In this document: one piece after another, positions 36,308-46,711 of the stretch
Numbering within the stretch: the stretch's first letter is position 1
Layout of the letters: every line of letters begins with the position of its first letter
Source of the DNA: Bacillus sp. FJAT-45350
Lineage (GTDB): Bacteria > Bacillota > Bacilli > Bacillales > NISU01
Assembly: GCF_002335805.1 (NCBI RefSeq)
Contig: NZ_NISU01000001.1
Coordinates: forward strand, 752,079-816,078
Reading direction: 5' to 3'
Length of the DNA: 64,000 bases
The notes under the pieces: generated by a model
Told to the model about the DNA's origin: nothing
Seen by the model: the letters and a program-made list of their open reading frames with translations, nothing else
The model's database searches: none
Position numbers and translations under genes: made by a program

Positions 36308-36802
36308 ATGGGAAAATGGAACATGCTTATTACTACTTTAAATCGTGTAACTGCAGGTATTACTATGACATTTCTTGTAGTTATGGTTTGTCTTATATCT
36401 TTACAAATTATTACTCGTTTGATCTTTAATACTTCATTTTTTTGGACAGATGAATTAGCCAGATATCTTATGATTTCTATTATTTTTTTAGGTGCATCGC
36501 TTGCTTTTCAATACGGAAGTCATATTAGCATAGATTTAATATTTAACCGAATTTCAAAGGGTTCACAAAAGATAATGCAAACAATTGTTGCATTATTATG
36601 TATTACTCTCTTAGTAGTACTTGTATATAAAGGTTTTGAATTAGTTAATATAACAATGGTTCAACGCTCCCCAGGATTACTTATACCTATGGGGTACATA
36701 TATATGGTAATCCCGATAAGCGCTATTTTACAAATTTTAAATATTATAGACATTACAATAAATTTTTGGAAAACGGGAGAGTTACAAGAGGAGGGAGAGT
36801 AG
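36308..36802 (+). CDS. TRAP transporter small permease (DctQ)
   Basis: 164 residues, four transmembrane helices, with the typical motif NTSFFWTDELARYLMISIIFLG. It pairs with the large permease immediately downstream (4 bp gap). GAGAGGTGAAG precedes ATG 36308. The 122-bp gap after dctP contains a partial hairpin (CAAGAAAGTAAGG...TTATTTTCTTG) that may set the dctP to dctQM ratio. Confidence 0.9.
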   Translation: MGKWNMLITTLNRVTAGITMTFLVVMVCLISLQIITRLIFNTSFFWTDELARYLMISIIFLGASLAFQYGSHISIDLIFNRISKGSQKIMQTIVALLCITLLVVLVYKGFELVNITMVQRSPGLLIPMGYIYMVIPISAILQILNIIDITINFWKTGELQEEGE

Positions 36803-36806
36803 GTCA

Positions 36807-38084
36807 TTGATTATAATACTATTAATTATAATGATAGGATTATTTCTTATTAACGTACCAGTTGCTTTTGCTATTGCTTTAGGAACTATTATAACAGGGT
36901 TATTATTTTCGGATCTAAATCTACTAAGATTAGTACAAACAATGTTTTCTGCTCTAGACTCCTTTCCACTAATGGCTGTTCCGTTTTTTATATTAGCCGG
37001 GAAGCTAATGGAACATGGGGGTATATCTCAAAAAATAGTAGAATTCGCGAGTAGTTTAGTTGGTAATATAAGAGGGGGATTAGCACATGTTTCTATTATG
37101 GCATGTATGCTATTCGGTGCAATTTCCGGTTCTTCAGTTGCTACGATAATAGCAATAGGGGGAATTATGATACCGTATATGGTTAAACAGGGTTATGATA
37201 GAAATTTTGCATCAGCAGTTCAAGCAGCTGGTGGTACAACAGGCATGATTATACCTCCTAGTATTCCAATGGTATTAATTGGTGTTATAGCTGGAGTTTC
37301 TGTAGGAGATATGTTTATAGCTGGTATTATTCCAGGATTACTAATTGGATTTTCTTTAATGATAGTAGCTTATATAATGTCAAAGAAAAAGGGCTATGGA
37401 GATATTGTAATTAAATCTGATAAAAGTATTTTACAATCATTACGAGATGCTATTTGGGCACTACTAATGCCAGTAATTATATTAGGAGGGATATATGGAG
37501 GTATTTTTACTCCAACAGAAGCCTCGGTAGTTGCAGTTATTTATGGACTTTTGGTAGGAATTTTTATTTATAGGAAAATAAATTTCTCTGTATTTAAAAA
37601 AATACTACATTCAACAGTTCTTACCACATCTGCGATTGGAATAATAATTGCGACTGCATCTTATTTTGGGAAATTGATAACTCTTGAAAGAGTCCCGCAT
37701 GATATCGCAGCAGCATTGGGAAATGCTAATCTTTCACCATTAGTAGTAATGCTTTTGATAAGTGCATTTTTACTAGTATTAGGAACTTTTCTGGATGCAG
37801 CTGCAGCTTTAATTATTGCGACTCCACTTTTACTACCAATTGCTGTAGGAATAGGAATGGATCCTGTTCACTTCGGTATAATAATGGTTGTTAATCTTTC
37901 TATCGGATTGCTGACTCCCCCATTAGGAGTAGGATTATTTGTTGCTTCTAAGATTGGAAAAGTAAAATATGAATCTATTTTAAAGCCAGTATTTCCTTTT
38001 ATATTAATTTTAATTATCGATGTCATTATAATAACTTTGTTTCCTCAAATTAGTGTTGGTTTTGCAAATTTAATGAGAAATTAG
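36807..38084 (+). CDS. TRAP transporter large permease (DctM)
   Basis: 425 residues with about 12 hydrophobic helices. Family segments: VPFFILAGKLMEHGGISQKIV, GAISGSSVATIIAIGGIMIP, AAGGTTGMIIPPSIPMVLIG and GLLTPPLGVGLFVASKI. It is the ion-coupled transport subunit. The start is TTG 36807, 4 bp after dctQ, behind GGAGGGAGAG. The conserved Gly/Pro and Thr-Pro elements are intact, so the transporter should work. Confidence 0.92.
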   Translation: MIIILLIIMIGLFLINVPVAFAIALGTIITGLLFSDLNLLRLVQTMFSALDSFPLMAVPFFILAGKLMEHGGISQKIVEFASSLVGNIRGGLAHVSIMACMLFGAISGSSVATIIAIGGIMIPYMVKQGYDRNFASAVQAAGGTTGMIIPPSIPMVLIGVIAGVSVGDMFIAGIIPGLLIGFSLMIVAYIMSKKKGYGDIVIKSDKSILQSLRDAIWALLMPVIILGGIYGGIFTPTEASVVAVIYGLLVGIFIYRKINFSVFKKILHSTVLTTSAIGIIIATASYFGKLITLERVPHDIAAALGNANLSPLVVMLLISAFLLVLGTFLDAAAALIIATPLLLPIAVGIGMDPVHFGIIMVVNLSIGLLTPPLGVGLFVASKIGKVKYESILKPVFPFILILIIDVIIITLFPQISVGFANLMRN

Positions 38085-38618
38085 TAGATTTAGTCACTGA
38101 ATAACTTATTAGGGCTTCATCGTATTTTGCTGCAAATTACTACGTGTCTTGTTTGTCATTGGTCAAAAGAAAGATGAATTTGATGAACAAAGTTGAGAGG
38201 TACATCAAGTAGCTACGTTACAGGCAGCTTAAAATAGTCCGTCCACTGGACGTTAAGCTATTAAAAACAGTTGTAGGGTTGGTGGAGCCTTAACGGGAGG
38301 GCATTGACTTTTTGTGAAGAGGGCGATTGTTTTAAACATTCGCCACAGTTGAATATCTCACGATGCCCTTAACTCCACGTAAGCAATGCATTGAAATTTG
38401 TAAACTAAATCATGGAATACTTCACAAACATCAATTAATGCAGATTCAGAGTTTCTATATTTCTAAACTAATCTAGTTTGGGCGGATAGGCTGGATTCGC
38501 ATTTGTAAAAAAATAGAAAATATTGAATTTTTATCAATTTGATAATAACTTTTAAATATTCGAATAAAAAAAACATAAATATTCATGAGAAAATTAAACT
38601 TTGTTGTGGGAGGAAATC
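38085..38618. other. Intergenic region between TRAP and esterase genes
   Basis: About 530 bp with no intact gene. It holds a palindromic GTCCACTGGAC near 38232 and a hairpin GGCGATTGTTT/AAACATTCGCC at about 38321-38343 without a T-run. The last 120 bp are very AT-rich and probably contain the esterase promoter. Confidence 0.4.
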
Positions 38619-40139
38619 GTGAGTAAAATTCTTAATAAAATAATACTTACTAAATACGGTAAATTAGAAGGCGTCGAACTAGAAAGAGGGATAGCCTGGA
38701 GAGGAATCCCATATGCTCGTCCACCTATTAACGAATTACGTTGGAAGTGTCCCCAACCACCTGTAGCGTGGACAGGTGTAAGAGATGCTACTCGTTTTTC
38801 TCCTCGAGCAATACAACTTCCAGCACCTGTAAGGAATTTTGTTCCTACTTTTACTGGAGATGATCCAACAAATCTAAGTGAAGACTGTCTTTATTTAAAC
38901 GTATGTACACCAAAAGAATCTATGGAGAGCAAAAAATCCTTGAAACCTGTATTACTATGGTTTCATGGTGGGGGGTTCCACTATGGATCCGGACCAAATA
39001 TGATTGGCGACGGTGAAATATTTGCTCAAAAAGGTATAGTCGTTGTTACATTTAATTATCGTTTGGGAGCATTTGGATTTTTAAACCTTAAAGATATTTT
39101 AGGTAAACAATACTCGTCTTCAGCAAATTGTGGAATATATGATCAAATTGCTGCCTTAAAATGGATAAATGAAAATATTGAAGATTTTGGTGGTGACCCA
39201 AATAATGTGACTATAGCTGGTGTTTCTGCAGGTGCAAAAAGTGTTATTAACTTGATTTCAAGCCCTTTAGCCAAAGGATTATTTACACGTGCGATATCAC
39301 AAAGTGGTGGAGAGCATGTTATTGATATAGATGAAGGTGAGTTATTAACTAAAAAATTTATAAGTGTTTTAGAAGAAAAAGGAATTAATACTGAAAACTT
39401 GCTTGAAATATCACCACAGGATATTTTGCATGCACAACGTCAATTAGGTGAGGGTGTTAGAGCAACGTGGATATGGAGACCGACAATAGATGGAAATGTA
39501 TTAACCCATCCACCAGTCAAAGCATTAAATAATGGTGCTGGAAAAGATATTCCTTTATTAATAGGATTCAATTGTAATGAGGCAATATCGTTTGATTTAC
39601 CAGATCCTACTGCGACTGAACAGGTTTTCTCAATATTAGAGAGCATTTATGGTAAAGGAAGAGCAAGTGAAATAATTGAATTGTATGCTAAAAATCGACC
39701 GGGTGCCACTATGCGTAAAGTTCTTCAAGATATTATGACAGATGAACGCTATAGAATTCCTACAGTTAGGATTGCCGATGCTCAGTCTAAACATGCACAA
39801 GTATGGATGTATAGATTTGATGGTCCTACACCAGGATGGGATCCAACTAGTTATGGGGGACATGGGGCCGAATGTCCACTAGTATGGAATATTGGAATCA
39901 ACAAAGAAGACTATGAGATAAGTAATTTTGCTAATCAAATTCAAGAAGCATGGGCTGCTTTTATCCATGGAGAAAAACCAAATTCACAAGGGTTACCTTT
40001 CTGGAACCAATATGAGTTAACTAAACGCTTAACGATGATTTTAGACGTAACTTCTAAAATCGAAAATGATCCTAATGGTCTAGAAAGGGAACTTTGGGAA
40101 GGGTTATATTGGAATTCTGGAACCTGGTGGTCTCTGTGA
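38619..40139 (+). CDS. Type-B carboxylesterase
   Basis: 506 residues of the carboxylesterase B family: GIPYARPP, the signature EDCLYLNVCTP, oxyanion hole WFHGGGFHYGSG, nucleophile elbow GVSAGAKS (Ser about residue 204) and GGHGAECPLVW with the catalytic His. GTG 38619 is chosen because GGGAGGAA lies just before it; the TTG at 38601 has no ribosome site. No signal peptide, so intracellular. Between an acid transporter and acid-oxidising genes, it may free a carboxylic acid, perhaps a malonate half-ester (inference). Confidence 0.9.
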   Translation: MSKILNKIILTKYGKLEGVELERGIAWRGIPYARPPINELRWKCPQPPVAWTGVRDATRFSPRAIQLPAPVRNFVPTFTGDDPTNLSEDCLYLNVCTPKESMESKKSLKPVLLWFHGGGFHYGSGPNMIGDGEIFAQKGIVVVTFNYRLGAFGFLNLKDILGKQYSSSANCGIYDQIAALKWINENIEDFGGDPNNVTIAGVSAGAKSVINLISSPLAKGLFTRAISQSGGEHVIDIDEGELLTKKFISVLEEKGINTENLLEISPQDILHAQRQLGEGVRATWIWRPTIDGNVLTHPPVKALNNGAGKDIPLLIGFNCNEAISFDLPDPTATEQVFSILESIYGKGRASEIIELYAKNRPGATMRKVLQDIMTDERYRIPTVRIADAQSKHAQVWMYRFDGPTPGWDPTSYGGHGAECPLVWNIGINKEDYEISNFANQIQEAWAAFIHGEKPNSQGLPFWNQYELTKRLTMILDVTSKIENDPNGLERELWEGLYWNSGTWWSL

Positions 40140-40286
40140 AATAATTACTATCGTGTAAGTCATAGTTTTAAACGGACAGCTATTGGTCTATAAGCGAATT
40201 AAAACAATACACATCACAATTATTATATGAGAAAGGGTTGTACAATCCTTTTAGTTTAATTATTAATAAATACCTGGGAGGCATAA

Positions 40287-41654
40287 ATGGAATTTATTAA
40301 AGAATTAAAAACAATAATCACAGACAATCGAGTAACAACTAACGAGACGGTATTAAATCAACATAGTTTGGATGAATCGCATCATGAGCCATCTTTGCCT
40401 AGTGTTGTTGCTTATCCGCAGAATAGTGAAGAAGTAAGTAATATAGTAAAAATAGCTAATAAATACAAAGTACCCGTAACGCCTTTTGGTGTAGGTTCAA
40501 GTCTTGAAGGTCATGTAATACCTTATGATGGAGGAATAACAATAGATTTTTCGTTAATGAACAAAATACTAGAAGTCCGTGATAAAGATTTACTAGTGAC
40601 TGTTCAACCAGGTGTTACAAGAACTCAGTTAAATAAAGAATTAAAAAAATATGGTTTATTTTTCTCGGTTGATCCTGGTGCTGATGCGACACTAGGAGGA
40701 ATGGCTGCAACAAATGCAAGTGGCACAACCTCTGTTAAATACGGGATAATGCGAGATCAAGTAAGGGATTTAGAAGTAGTTTTAGCTGACGGGACAATAA
40801 TCAAAACTGGTAATCTTGCAGAAAAATCTTCATCTGGATATCATTTAAACGCTCTTTTTGTGGGTTCAGAAGGGACATTAGGTATTTTTACTGAGTTAAC
40901 TGTAAAAGTAATTGGTATACCTGAATACACGATGGATGCAAGAGCAGTTTTTCCATCGATTGAAAAAGCAGTCGACTCAGTTGTAAGTATATTACAGGCA
41001 GGGATTCCGATTGCTCGTTGTGAATTGGTTGATGATCGTTCAATGAGACAAGTCAATCAATTTAGTAAAACAGAGTATATAGAATCTCCAACTTTATTCC
41101 TGGAATTCCACGGAAATAAGCAAGGATTACTAGAAGATATTGAATTTACAAAAGCAATTGTGGATGAACATGGTTGTAAAGAAATTATATTTGTAAGTGA
41201 TTCAATTGAATCTCATCAACTATGGGAAAGTCGACATAATTTAGCTTATGCGTTTATACATGGGTTTCCTGGAAGGAAAATGTATTTAACTGATGTTAGT
41301 GTCCCTATTTCGGAACTGAGTGGTGCAATAATGAACGCCCAAGAAGAGTTGTTAAAGTTTGGACTAGATGGAGCCATATTAGGTCATGTTGGTGATGGAA
41401 ACTATCATACTCTGTTAATGATCGATAAGAGAAATCCAGAAGAAGTTAAAAAAGCAGAGGCGTTTAATGAAAGACTTGTTAAATATGCTCTATCCAGAGG
41501 AGGTACATGTACTGGAGAACATGGTGTAGGTATTGGTAAAAAGAAGTACCAAAAAATTGAACATGGTCATGCATATGAAATAATGACAGCTTTGAAAAAA
41601 ACATTAGATCCTAAATGTATCCTTAATCCAAATAAAATAATTGATTCTTATTGA
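40287..41654 (+). CDS. FAD-binding 2-hydroxyacid oxidase/dehydrogenase (GlcD/D-LDH type)
   Basis: 455 residues. The N-terminal FAD_binding_4 domain has PVTPFGVGSSLEGH and DPGADATLGGMAATNASGT. The C-terminal FAD-oxidase_C domain carries GHVGDGNYHTL and CTGEHGVGIGKKKY. Enzymes of this type oxidise glycolate, D-lactate or D-2-hydroxy acids and pass electrons to quinones or an iron-sulfur partner; no GlcE/GlcF partner gene is present here. TGGGAGG precedes ATG 40287. Confidence 0.92.
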   Translation: MEFIKELKTIITDNRVTTNETVLNQHSLDESHHEPSLPSVVAYPQNSEEVSNIVKIANKYKVPVTPFGVGSSLEGHVIPYDGGITIDFSLMNKILEVRDKDLLVTVQPGVTRTQLNKELKKYGLFFSVDPGADATLGGMAATNASGTTSVKYGIMRDQVRDLEVVLADGTIIKTGNLAEKSSSGYHLNALFVGSEGTLGIFTELTVKVIGIPEYTMDARAVFPSIEKAVDSVVSILQAGIPIARCELVDDRSMRQVNQFSKTEYIESPTLFLEFHGNKQGLLEDIEFTKAIVDEHGCKEIIFVSDSIESHQLWESRHNLAYAFIHGFPGRKMYLTDVSVPISELSGAIMNAQEELLKFGLDGAILGHVGDGNYHTLLMIDKRNPEEVKKAEAFNERLVKYALSRGGTCTGEHGVGIGKKKYQKIEHGHAYEIMTALKKTLDPKCILNPNKIIDSY

Positions 41655-41815
41655 GTAATTAATATATTTTAAAAAATCACTAGTGTTATATTAATTGAAT
41701 CAAAGTATAAAAAATATTAAAAATATTCAATAATTTATTATAGGTAAACAGAATAGAAGAGGTTACTGTTTTAGTGTAATGATATAAATCTGAAGTAAAT
41801 GATGGAGGAGATAGT

Positions 41816-42586
41816 ATGAAAGCACAACTTATTTATCCAGAAAAACCGGTTTTTGAAACGTATGAAGAAGAACGTGTCCATATTAAGCAACGTTTAGCAG
41901 GTGCATTTCGCATATTCTCAAAATGTGGCTTCGACAATGGTTTAGCAGGCCATATAACAGTAAGAGATCCAGAGTTTTCTGACTTGTTTTGGGTAAACAC
42001 GTTTGGTCAGCACTTTAGTCAAATCAAGGCATCGGATTTAGTATTGGTTAACTTTAAAGGAGAAGTCATTGAAGGAAATAAAAATGGAATAGTGAATGGA
42101 GCAGCTCTCGCAATTCACTCTCAAATTCATGAAGCGTTACCACATGTAAAATCCGTAGCTCATACTCATTCAACACATGGAATGACTTGGTCTACATTAG
42201 GGAGAAAGCTAGATCCAATCTCACAAGATGCATGTGCTTTTTATAAGAGTCACGACGTTTACAAACAATACAATGGGGTTGTTTTAGATTATAGTGAAGG
42301 AAAGCAATTAGGTGAAATGCTTCAAAATAAAAGGGCAGTTATCTTGCAAAATCATGGTCTGTTAACTATTGGAGACACTGTTGATGAAGCTGCTTGGTGG
42401 TTTATAACAATGGAAAGGTGCTGCCAATCTCAATTAATGGCAGAAGCGGCAGGGACACCAAAGTTAATCAGCGAAGAGGTTGCAGAAGATACAGCACAAA
42501 AAATGGGCTCTTCACAAAACGGCTGGTTCAGTTTTCAACCGTTATGGGACCGCATTATTAAAGAACAACCAGATTTAGTAGAGTAG
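41816..42586 (+). CDS. Class II aldolase/adducin family protein
   Basis: 256 residues with metal-binding HTHS (about residue 117) and the later NHGLL histidine of class II aldolases, plus GLAGHITVRDPEF. Such proteins include fuculose-phosphate aldolases and also decarboxylase-like or hydrolase-like members acting on short hydroxy acids. ATGGAGGAGATAG precedes ATG 41816. Grouped with the FAD oxidase and esterase, it probably acts on a short hydroxy or keto acid, not a sugar phosphate (inference). Confidence 0.85.
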   Translation: MKAQLIYPEKPVFETYEEERVHIKQRLAGAFRIFSKCGFDNGLAGHITVRDPEFSDLFWVNTFGQHFSQIKASDLVLVNFKGEVIEGNKNGIVNGAALAIHSQIHEALPHVKSVAHTHSTHGMTWSTLGRKLDPISQDACAFYKSHDVYKQYNGVVLDYSEGKQLGEMLQNKRAVILQNHGLLTIGDTVDEAAWWFITMERCCQSQLMAEAAGTPKLISEEVAEDTAQKMGSSQNGWFSFQPLWDRIIKEQPDLVE

Positions 42587-42925
42587 TATTGTCGTAAATC
42601 TACTAGAGGGCGAAAAATCACTTGATATGAACCCTAATAATTTGACCAAACGATATGTCATAGAAAAAGGGTTCGGGATTCAATTGAATTATGAAAGAAG
42701 AAGAAAAAAACCAAGTAAGAAGGTAAAATAAGATACATTCGAGATCGGGAAGATACTATGAAACGGCCCCAAATTAGTAGAACATATCTATGCTAAAGAG
42801 TGTGGAATAAATCTGTACAAAATATGACAGAATCATCAGTTCTTTGATCTAGACATAATAAAGACGTTTTTTTAGTGCAAAGGAGATTGAACTCAGAGAG
42901 ACTGAAATGGAGGAGCTGAACCAAA
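42587..42925. other. Intergenic region ahead of the mdc operon
   Basis: 339 bp. A 34-codon frame from ATG 42627 (MNPNNLTKRYVIEKGFG..., ending in a Lys/Arg-rich tail) has no ribosome site and looks like debris. The GGAGGAGCTGA before mdcH lies at the right end. No clear promoter elements or LysR-type operator stand out. Confidence 0.35.
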
Positions 42926-43852
42926 ATGAAACTTGCTTTTTTGTTTCCTGGTCAAGGAGCTCAAAAGCCAAATTTTCTAAATGAGTTGCCGCCAAGTTCT
43001 GTTTTAGAAGATGTAATGACAGAAGTAAATGAGACGTTAGATGAGAATATATACACCTTAGACACAGAAGAAGCGCTTTCTTCGACGAGGGCCGTACAAC
43101 TAACGCTTTTGACGGCCGGGATTGCTACATATAGAGCATTTGAAGAAGTTGGTGTAACACCAGGTTTTGTCGCTGGTCATTCGATTGGTGCGTTCGGTGC
43201 AGCAGTGGCTGCTGGGGTTATTACTTTCAAGGATGCCGTTAAAATTGTTAATTTACGAGGACAATTAATGGAACAGCCATACCCCGAAGGGTATGGTATG
43301 GGGGTTGTCAACGGGATCGAAGCAAATAGAATACAAGCTCTAATAACAAAATATTACGATGAGAAGTACCCAATTTTTATGTCTAATCGAAATGCACCAA
43401 ATCAAATTACAATTTCTGGAGCTTTGCCTGGTATACAAAAAGTATTAGATGATGTAAGTCTGAATGGTGCACGTTCTGCGGCATTGTTGAATGTCAGTAC
43501 GCCGTCACATTGTCCACTTCTCTCATCAGTAACTGAAAGATTAAAAGAAGCGCTTAATGAAATCCCACTCTATCGTCCTTCGATCCCATATGCTGGGAAC
43601 CGAAGGGCACGTCTTTTGAGTGATCCGGTCGACATTCGACTTGATCTAGCTGAAAGTGTTTCTGCTCCAGTTCAATGGCATGATGCTTCAACGGTTTTGT
43701 ATGAAAAAGGAGTGAGGCTATTTATTGAAATGCCTCCGGGAAACGTACTTTCACGCTTGGCTACTAATGCCTTCCCTGAGGCTAGAGCTTTGTCTGTCAC
43801 AGATAATGGTTTCGAAGACTGTCATTATGTAGTAAGTACAAAAAACTGGTAA
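42926..43852 (+). CDS. mdcH: Malonate decarboxylase epsilon subunit (malonyl-CoA:ACP transacylase) MdcH
   Basis: 308 residues of the FabD-like acyltransferase family: LFPGQGAQ at the N-terminus, the nucleophile in GHSIGAFGAAVAAG (Ser about residue 83), NRNAPNQITISG and the catalytic His in STPSHCPLL. It primes the ACP subunit with malonyl groups so the decarboxylation cycle can begin. First gene of a complete operon H-A-B-C-DE-G; the strong site GGAGGAGCTGA precedes ATG 42926. Confidence 0.9.
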   Translation: MKLAFLFPGQGAQKPNFLNELPPSSVLEDVMTEVNETLDENIYTLDTEEALSSTRAVQLTLLTAGIATYRAFEEVGVTPGFVAGHSIGAFGAAVAAGVITFKDAVKIVNLRGQLMEQPYPEGYGMGVVNGIEANRIQALITKYYDEKYPIFMSNRNAPNQITISGALPGIQKVLDDVSLNGARSAALLNVSTPSHCPLLSSVTERLKEALNEIPLYRPSIPYAGNRRARLLSDPVDIRLDLAESVSAPVQWHDASTVLYEKGVRLFIEMPPGNVLSRLATNAFPEARALSVTDNGFEDCHYVVSTKNW

Positions 43853-43871
43853 TGATGAAAGGGGTTATAAC

Positions 43872-45524
43872 ATGGAAGTATTGAAGAATAAAAAAAGATC
43901 CTGGACAACACGGCTTGATGCGAAGAGAAAACGTATAGAAAGCGTAAGTGAAATTGTAAAAGGAATGGTGATTCCGACAAATAGAATTGTCGAGGCTTTG
44001 GAAAAGTTAATTAGACCGGGAGATCGAGTTGTTATGGAAGGAAACAATCAAAAGCAGGCTTCGTTTCTTTCTGAAGCACTATCACAAACGAGCCCTGATA
44101 CATTACATGATTTGCACATGATTATGTCTAGTATTTCGAGACCAGAGCACCTTGATCTATTTGAGAGAGGAATTGCAAAAAAAATAGATTTCGCCTATGC
44201 AGGACCACAAAGTCTGCGAATGGCACAAATGCTTGAAGACGGTAAACTAACGATGGGTGAGATACATACTTACATTGAATTATACGGCCGACTTTTTATC
44301 GACTTAATTCCTTCCGTTGCTTTGGTTGCTGCAGATAAAGCGGATAGCGATGGGAATTTATATACAGGGGCAAATACTGAAGAAACACCAACGTTAGTGG
44401 AAGCTGCAGCGTTTCGTGATGGCATTGTTATTGTTCAGGTAAATGAATTGACCGACGAATTGCCACGGGTAGATATTCCTGGATCATGGATTGACTTTGT
44501 GGTTGTAGCTAATGAGCCATATGAGCTCGAGCCACTTTTTACAAGAGATCCACGACATATTACAGACATTCAAATATTACAGGCAATGATGGTTATACGT
44601 GGGATTTATGAGAAACACGAAGTAAAATCATTAAACCATGGGATTGGTTACAACACCGCGGCGATCGAATTGTTACTTCCTACATACGGAGAGTCGCTTG
44701 GTTTGAAGGGGAAGATTTGTAATCACTGGGCCTTAAATCCACATCCGACACTAATCCCAGCGATTGAAAGTGGTTGGATCGATAGCATCCATTGTTTCGG
44801 GGGCGAAGTAGGGATGGAAAAGTATATAGCTGCACGTCGCGATGTATTCTTCACTGGTCGTGATGGAAGCTTGCGCTCAAATCGTACTCTTTCACAAATG
44901 GCTGGTCAATACGCGGTTGATTTGTTTATCGGTTCAACGTTACAAATGGACCAATATGGAAATTCTTCAACTGTTACGCGAGGGAGGTTAGCAGGGTACG
45001 GAGGTGCGCCAAATATGGGACATAATCCAGGTGGAAGACGTCATTCTACCCCAGCTTGGTTAAACATGATGACCTCAGATGATCCATTAGCTCGAGGGAA
45101 AAAGCTCGTTGTACAGGTTGTAGAAACGTTTCAAGTTGGAAATAAGCCAGTGCTTGTCGAGTCTCTTGATGCAGTTGATGTGAAAAAAGATACAGGACTT
45201 GCAACAGCTCCTGTCATGATTTATGGAGATGACGTCACACATGTAGTAACAGAAGAAGGGATTGCCTATTTGTATAAAGCAGACAGTATGGAAAAAAGAA
45301 GAGAGGCAATTTCAGCAATTGCTGGTGTTACATCAGTAGGACTTAATCATGATTCGAAAAAAACAGACCAATTGCGCCGAGAAGGTTTGATTGGATTTCC
45401 AGAAGATTTAAAGGTTCGTCGAACAGAGGCAAAGCGTTCACTTCTTGCTGCTAAAAGTGTTGAGGAACTTGTTGAATGGTCGGACGGACTCTATGAACCA
45501 CCTGCAAAATTTAGAAGTTGGTAA
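43872..45524 (+). CDS. mdcA: Malonate decarboxylase alpha subunit (ACP transferase) MdcA
   Basis: 550 residues of the CoA-transferase-like alpha subunit, which exchanges acetyl-S-ACP for malonyl-S-ACP. Recognisable are GDRVVMEGNNQKQASFLSEAL, NHGIGYNTAAIELLLPTYGE, CFGGEVGMEKYIAARRDVFF and GGAPNMGHNPGGRRH, as in MdcA/MadA proteins. Lies 19 bp after mdcH. Length is as expected for the family. Confidence 0.95.
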   Translation: MEVLKNKKRSWTTRLDAKRKRIESVSEIVKGMVIPTNRIVEALEKLIRPGDRVVMEGNNQKQASFLSEALSQTSPDTLHDLHMIMSSISRPEHLDLFERGIAKKIDFAYAGPQSLRMAQMLEDGKLTMGEIHTYIELYGRLFIDLIPSVALVAADKADSDGNLYTGANTEETPTLVEAAAFRDGIVIVQVNELTDELPRVDIPGSWIDFVVVANEPYELEPLFTRDPRHITDIQILQAMMVIRGIYEKHEVKSLNHGIGYNTAAIELLLPTYGESLGLKGKICNHWALNPHPTLIPAIESGWIDSIHCFGGEVGMEKYIAARRDVFFTGRDGSLRSNRTLSQMAGQYAVDLFIGSTLQMDQYGNSSTVTRGRLAGYGGAPNMGHNPGGRRHSTPAWLNMMTSDDPLARGKKLVVQVVETFQVGNKPVLVESLDAVDVKKDTGLATAPVMIYGDDVTHVVTEEGIAYLYKADSMEKRREAISAIAGVTSVGLNHDSKKTDQLRREGLIGFPEDLKVRRTEAKRSLLAAKSVEELVEWSDGLYEPPAKFRSW

Positions 45525-45541
45525 GATTGAGGAGGAGTGAA

Positions 45542-46399
45542 ATGAGTTATGAAAAACATACTTTTTGTTCAGATATAGCTGAAATAGCTGTTAATTCTTT
45601 AATCGAAGAAGTGGAACTAACACCGAAGCCTGGGTTAGTTGATCAAGCCAATACAGGTGCGCATAATGATCTAACAATTCAGTTAATGAGAAAGTCAGCA
45701 GAATCTCTAAGGGATACTTTTGAAGAAATCGCCTATACAAGTATTGATCAAAAGCCATCTCAGTATATAAGAGAGACAATTGCTAACATCGGTCGACGCG
45801 GAGAAAAAAAGATGTTTCACGAAACGAATGGTATAAATACTCACAAAGGCGCAATTTGGTCCATCGGTTTACTAGTTTCTGCTTACTCAATGGGGAAAGG
45901 ATTGTACACTATAAAAGAAATAGTCTTCAAAGCTGGTGACATTGCCCGTTTTCCAGACCGCTTTTATGAAAATACCACGACAAACGGTGGACGAGTGATG
46001 GCGAAATATGGTGTCGGTGGAGCAAGGGGCGAAGCGGAACAAGGATTTCCTCATATCGTTAATTATTCTCTACCAATATTGAAACAGATGAGAGCTGATG
46101 GAATAGCTGAAAAGGAGGCACAACTTTATGCGCTTCTTTCATTGATTTCTCAGCTTGACGATACTTGTATTTTACATCGTGGAGGCGTACAAGCACTTTC
46201 CTATGCTAAAGAGCAAGCAAATACATTTTTGAAAGCTGGTCATCTTGGCAGACTGACAACTCTTGATAAGGAATTTACGAAACGAAATATTTCACCAGGA
46301 GGAAGTGCTGATCTTCTAGCAGTAACACTTTTTTTAGATAAGACACAAGCAGTAACAACGCTCAAGAGAAGCCATCGACAATATGAACATAACCATTAA
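45542..46399 (+). CDS. mdcB: Triphosphoribosyl-dephospho-CoA synthase MdcB
   Basis: 285 residues of the CitG/MdcB family, which makes the precursor of the ACP prosthetic group from ATP and dephospho-CoA. Conserved: LTPKPGLVDQANTGAHNDL, TNGINTHKGAIWSIGLL, GGARGEAEQGFPHI and LDDTCILHRGG. ATG 45542 follows GAGGAGTGA; an in-frame start at 45518 inside mdcA has no ribosome site. This enzyme shows the decarboxylase is the biotin-independent soluble type. Confidence 0.93.
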   Translation: MSYEKHTFCSDIAEIAVNSLIEEVELTPKPGLVDQANTGAHNDLTIQLMRKSAESLRDTFEEIAYTSIDQKPSQYIRETIANIGRRGEKKMFHETNGINTHKGAIWSIGLLVSAYSMGKGLYTIKEIVFKAGDIARFPDRFYENTTTNGGRVMAKYGVGGARGEAEQGFPHIVNYSLPILKQMRADGIAEKEAQLYALLSLISQLDDTCILHRGGVQALSYAKEQANTFLKAGHLGRLTTLDKEFTKRNISPGGSADLLAVTLFLDKTQAVTTLKRSHRQYEHNH

Positions 46400-46414
46400 G
46401 CGGAGGTGTTTTAA

Positions 46415-46711
46415 TTGGAAAAAATTATATATACATTTCAAGCCACAAAAGCCATAAATAAGAGAGTGCATGTTGGGGTTGTTGGTTCAGGTGATTTAGA
46501 AATAATCATGGAGCCTAGTAACGATTTAAATACACAAGTCATGATTCGTACAGGAATCAATGGATTTAAAGAAACTTGGGAAGCCGTTCTTCAACGTTTT
46601 TTTGAGAAGCATGATGTTGCAGCACTTGTAAAAATTAATGATTTCGGAGCAACGCCAGGGGTGGTTACATTACGTCTTGAACAAGCCCTGGAGGTGAGTC
46701 GAAATGAGTAA
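46415..46711 (+). CDS. mdcC: Malonate decarboxylase acyl carrier protein (delta subunit) MdcC
   Basis: 98 residues. Ser25 in VGSGDLEI is the expected attachment site of the 2'-(5''-phosphoribosyl)-3'-dephospho-CoA arm. The C-terminal half has INDFGATPGVVTLRLEQALE, typical of MdcC/CitD. TTG 46415 lies behind GGAGGTG. Its stop overlaps the next gene by 8 bases. Confidence 0.93.
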   Translation: MEKIIYTFQATKAINKRVHVGVVGSGDLEIIMEPSNDLNTQVMIRTGINGFKETWEAVLQRFFEKHDVAALVKINDFGATPGVVTLRLEQALEVSRNE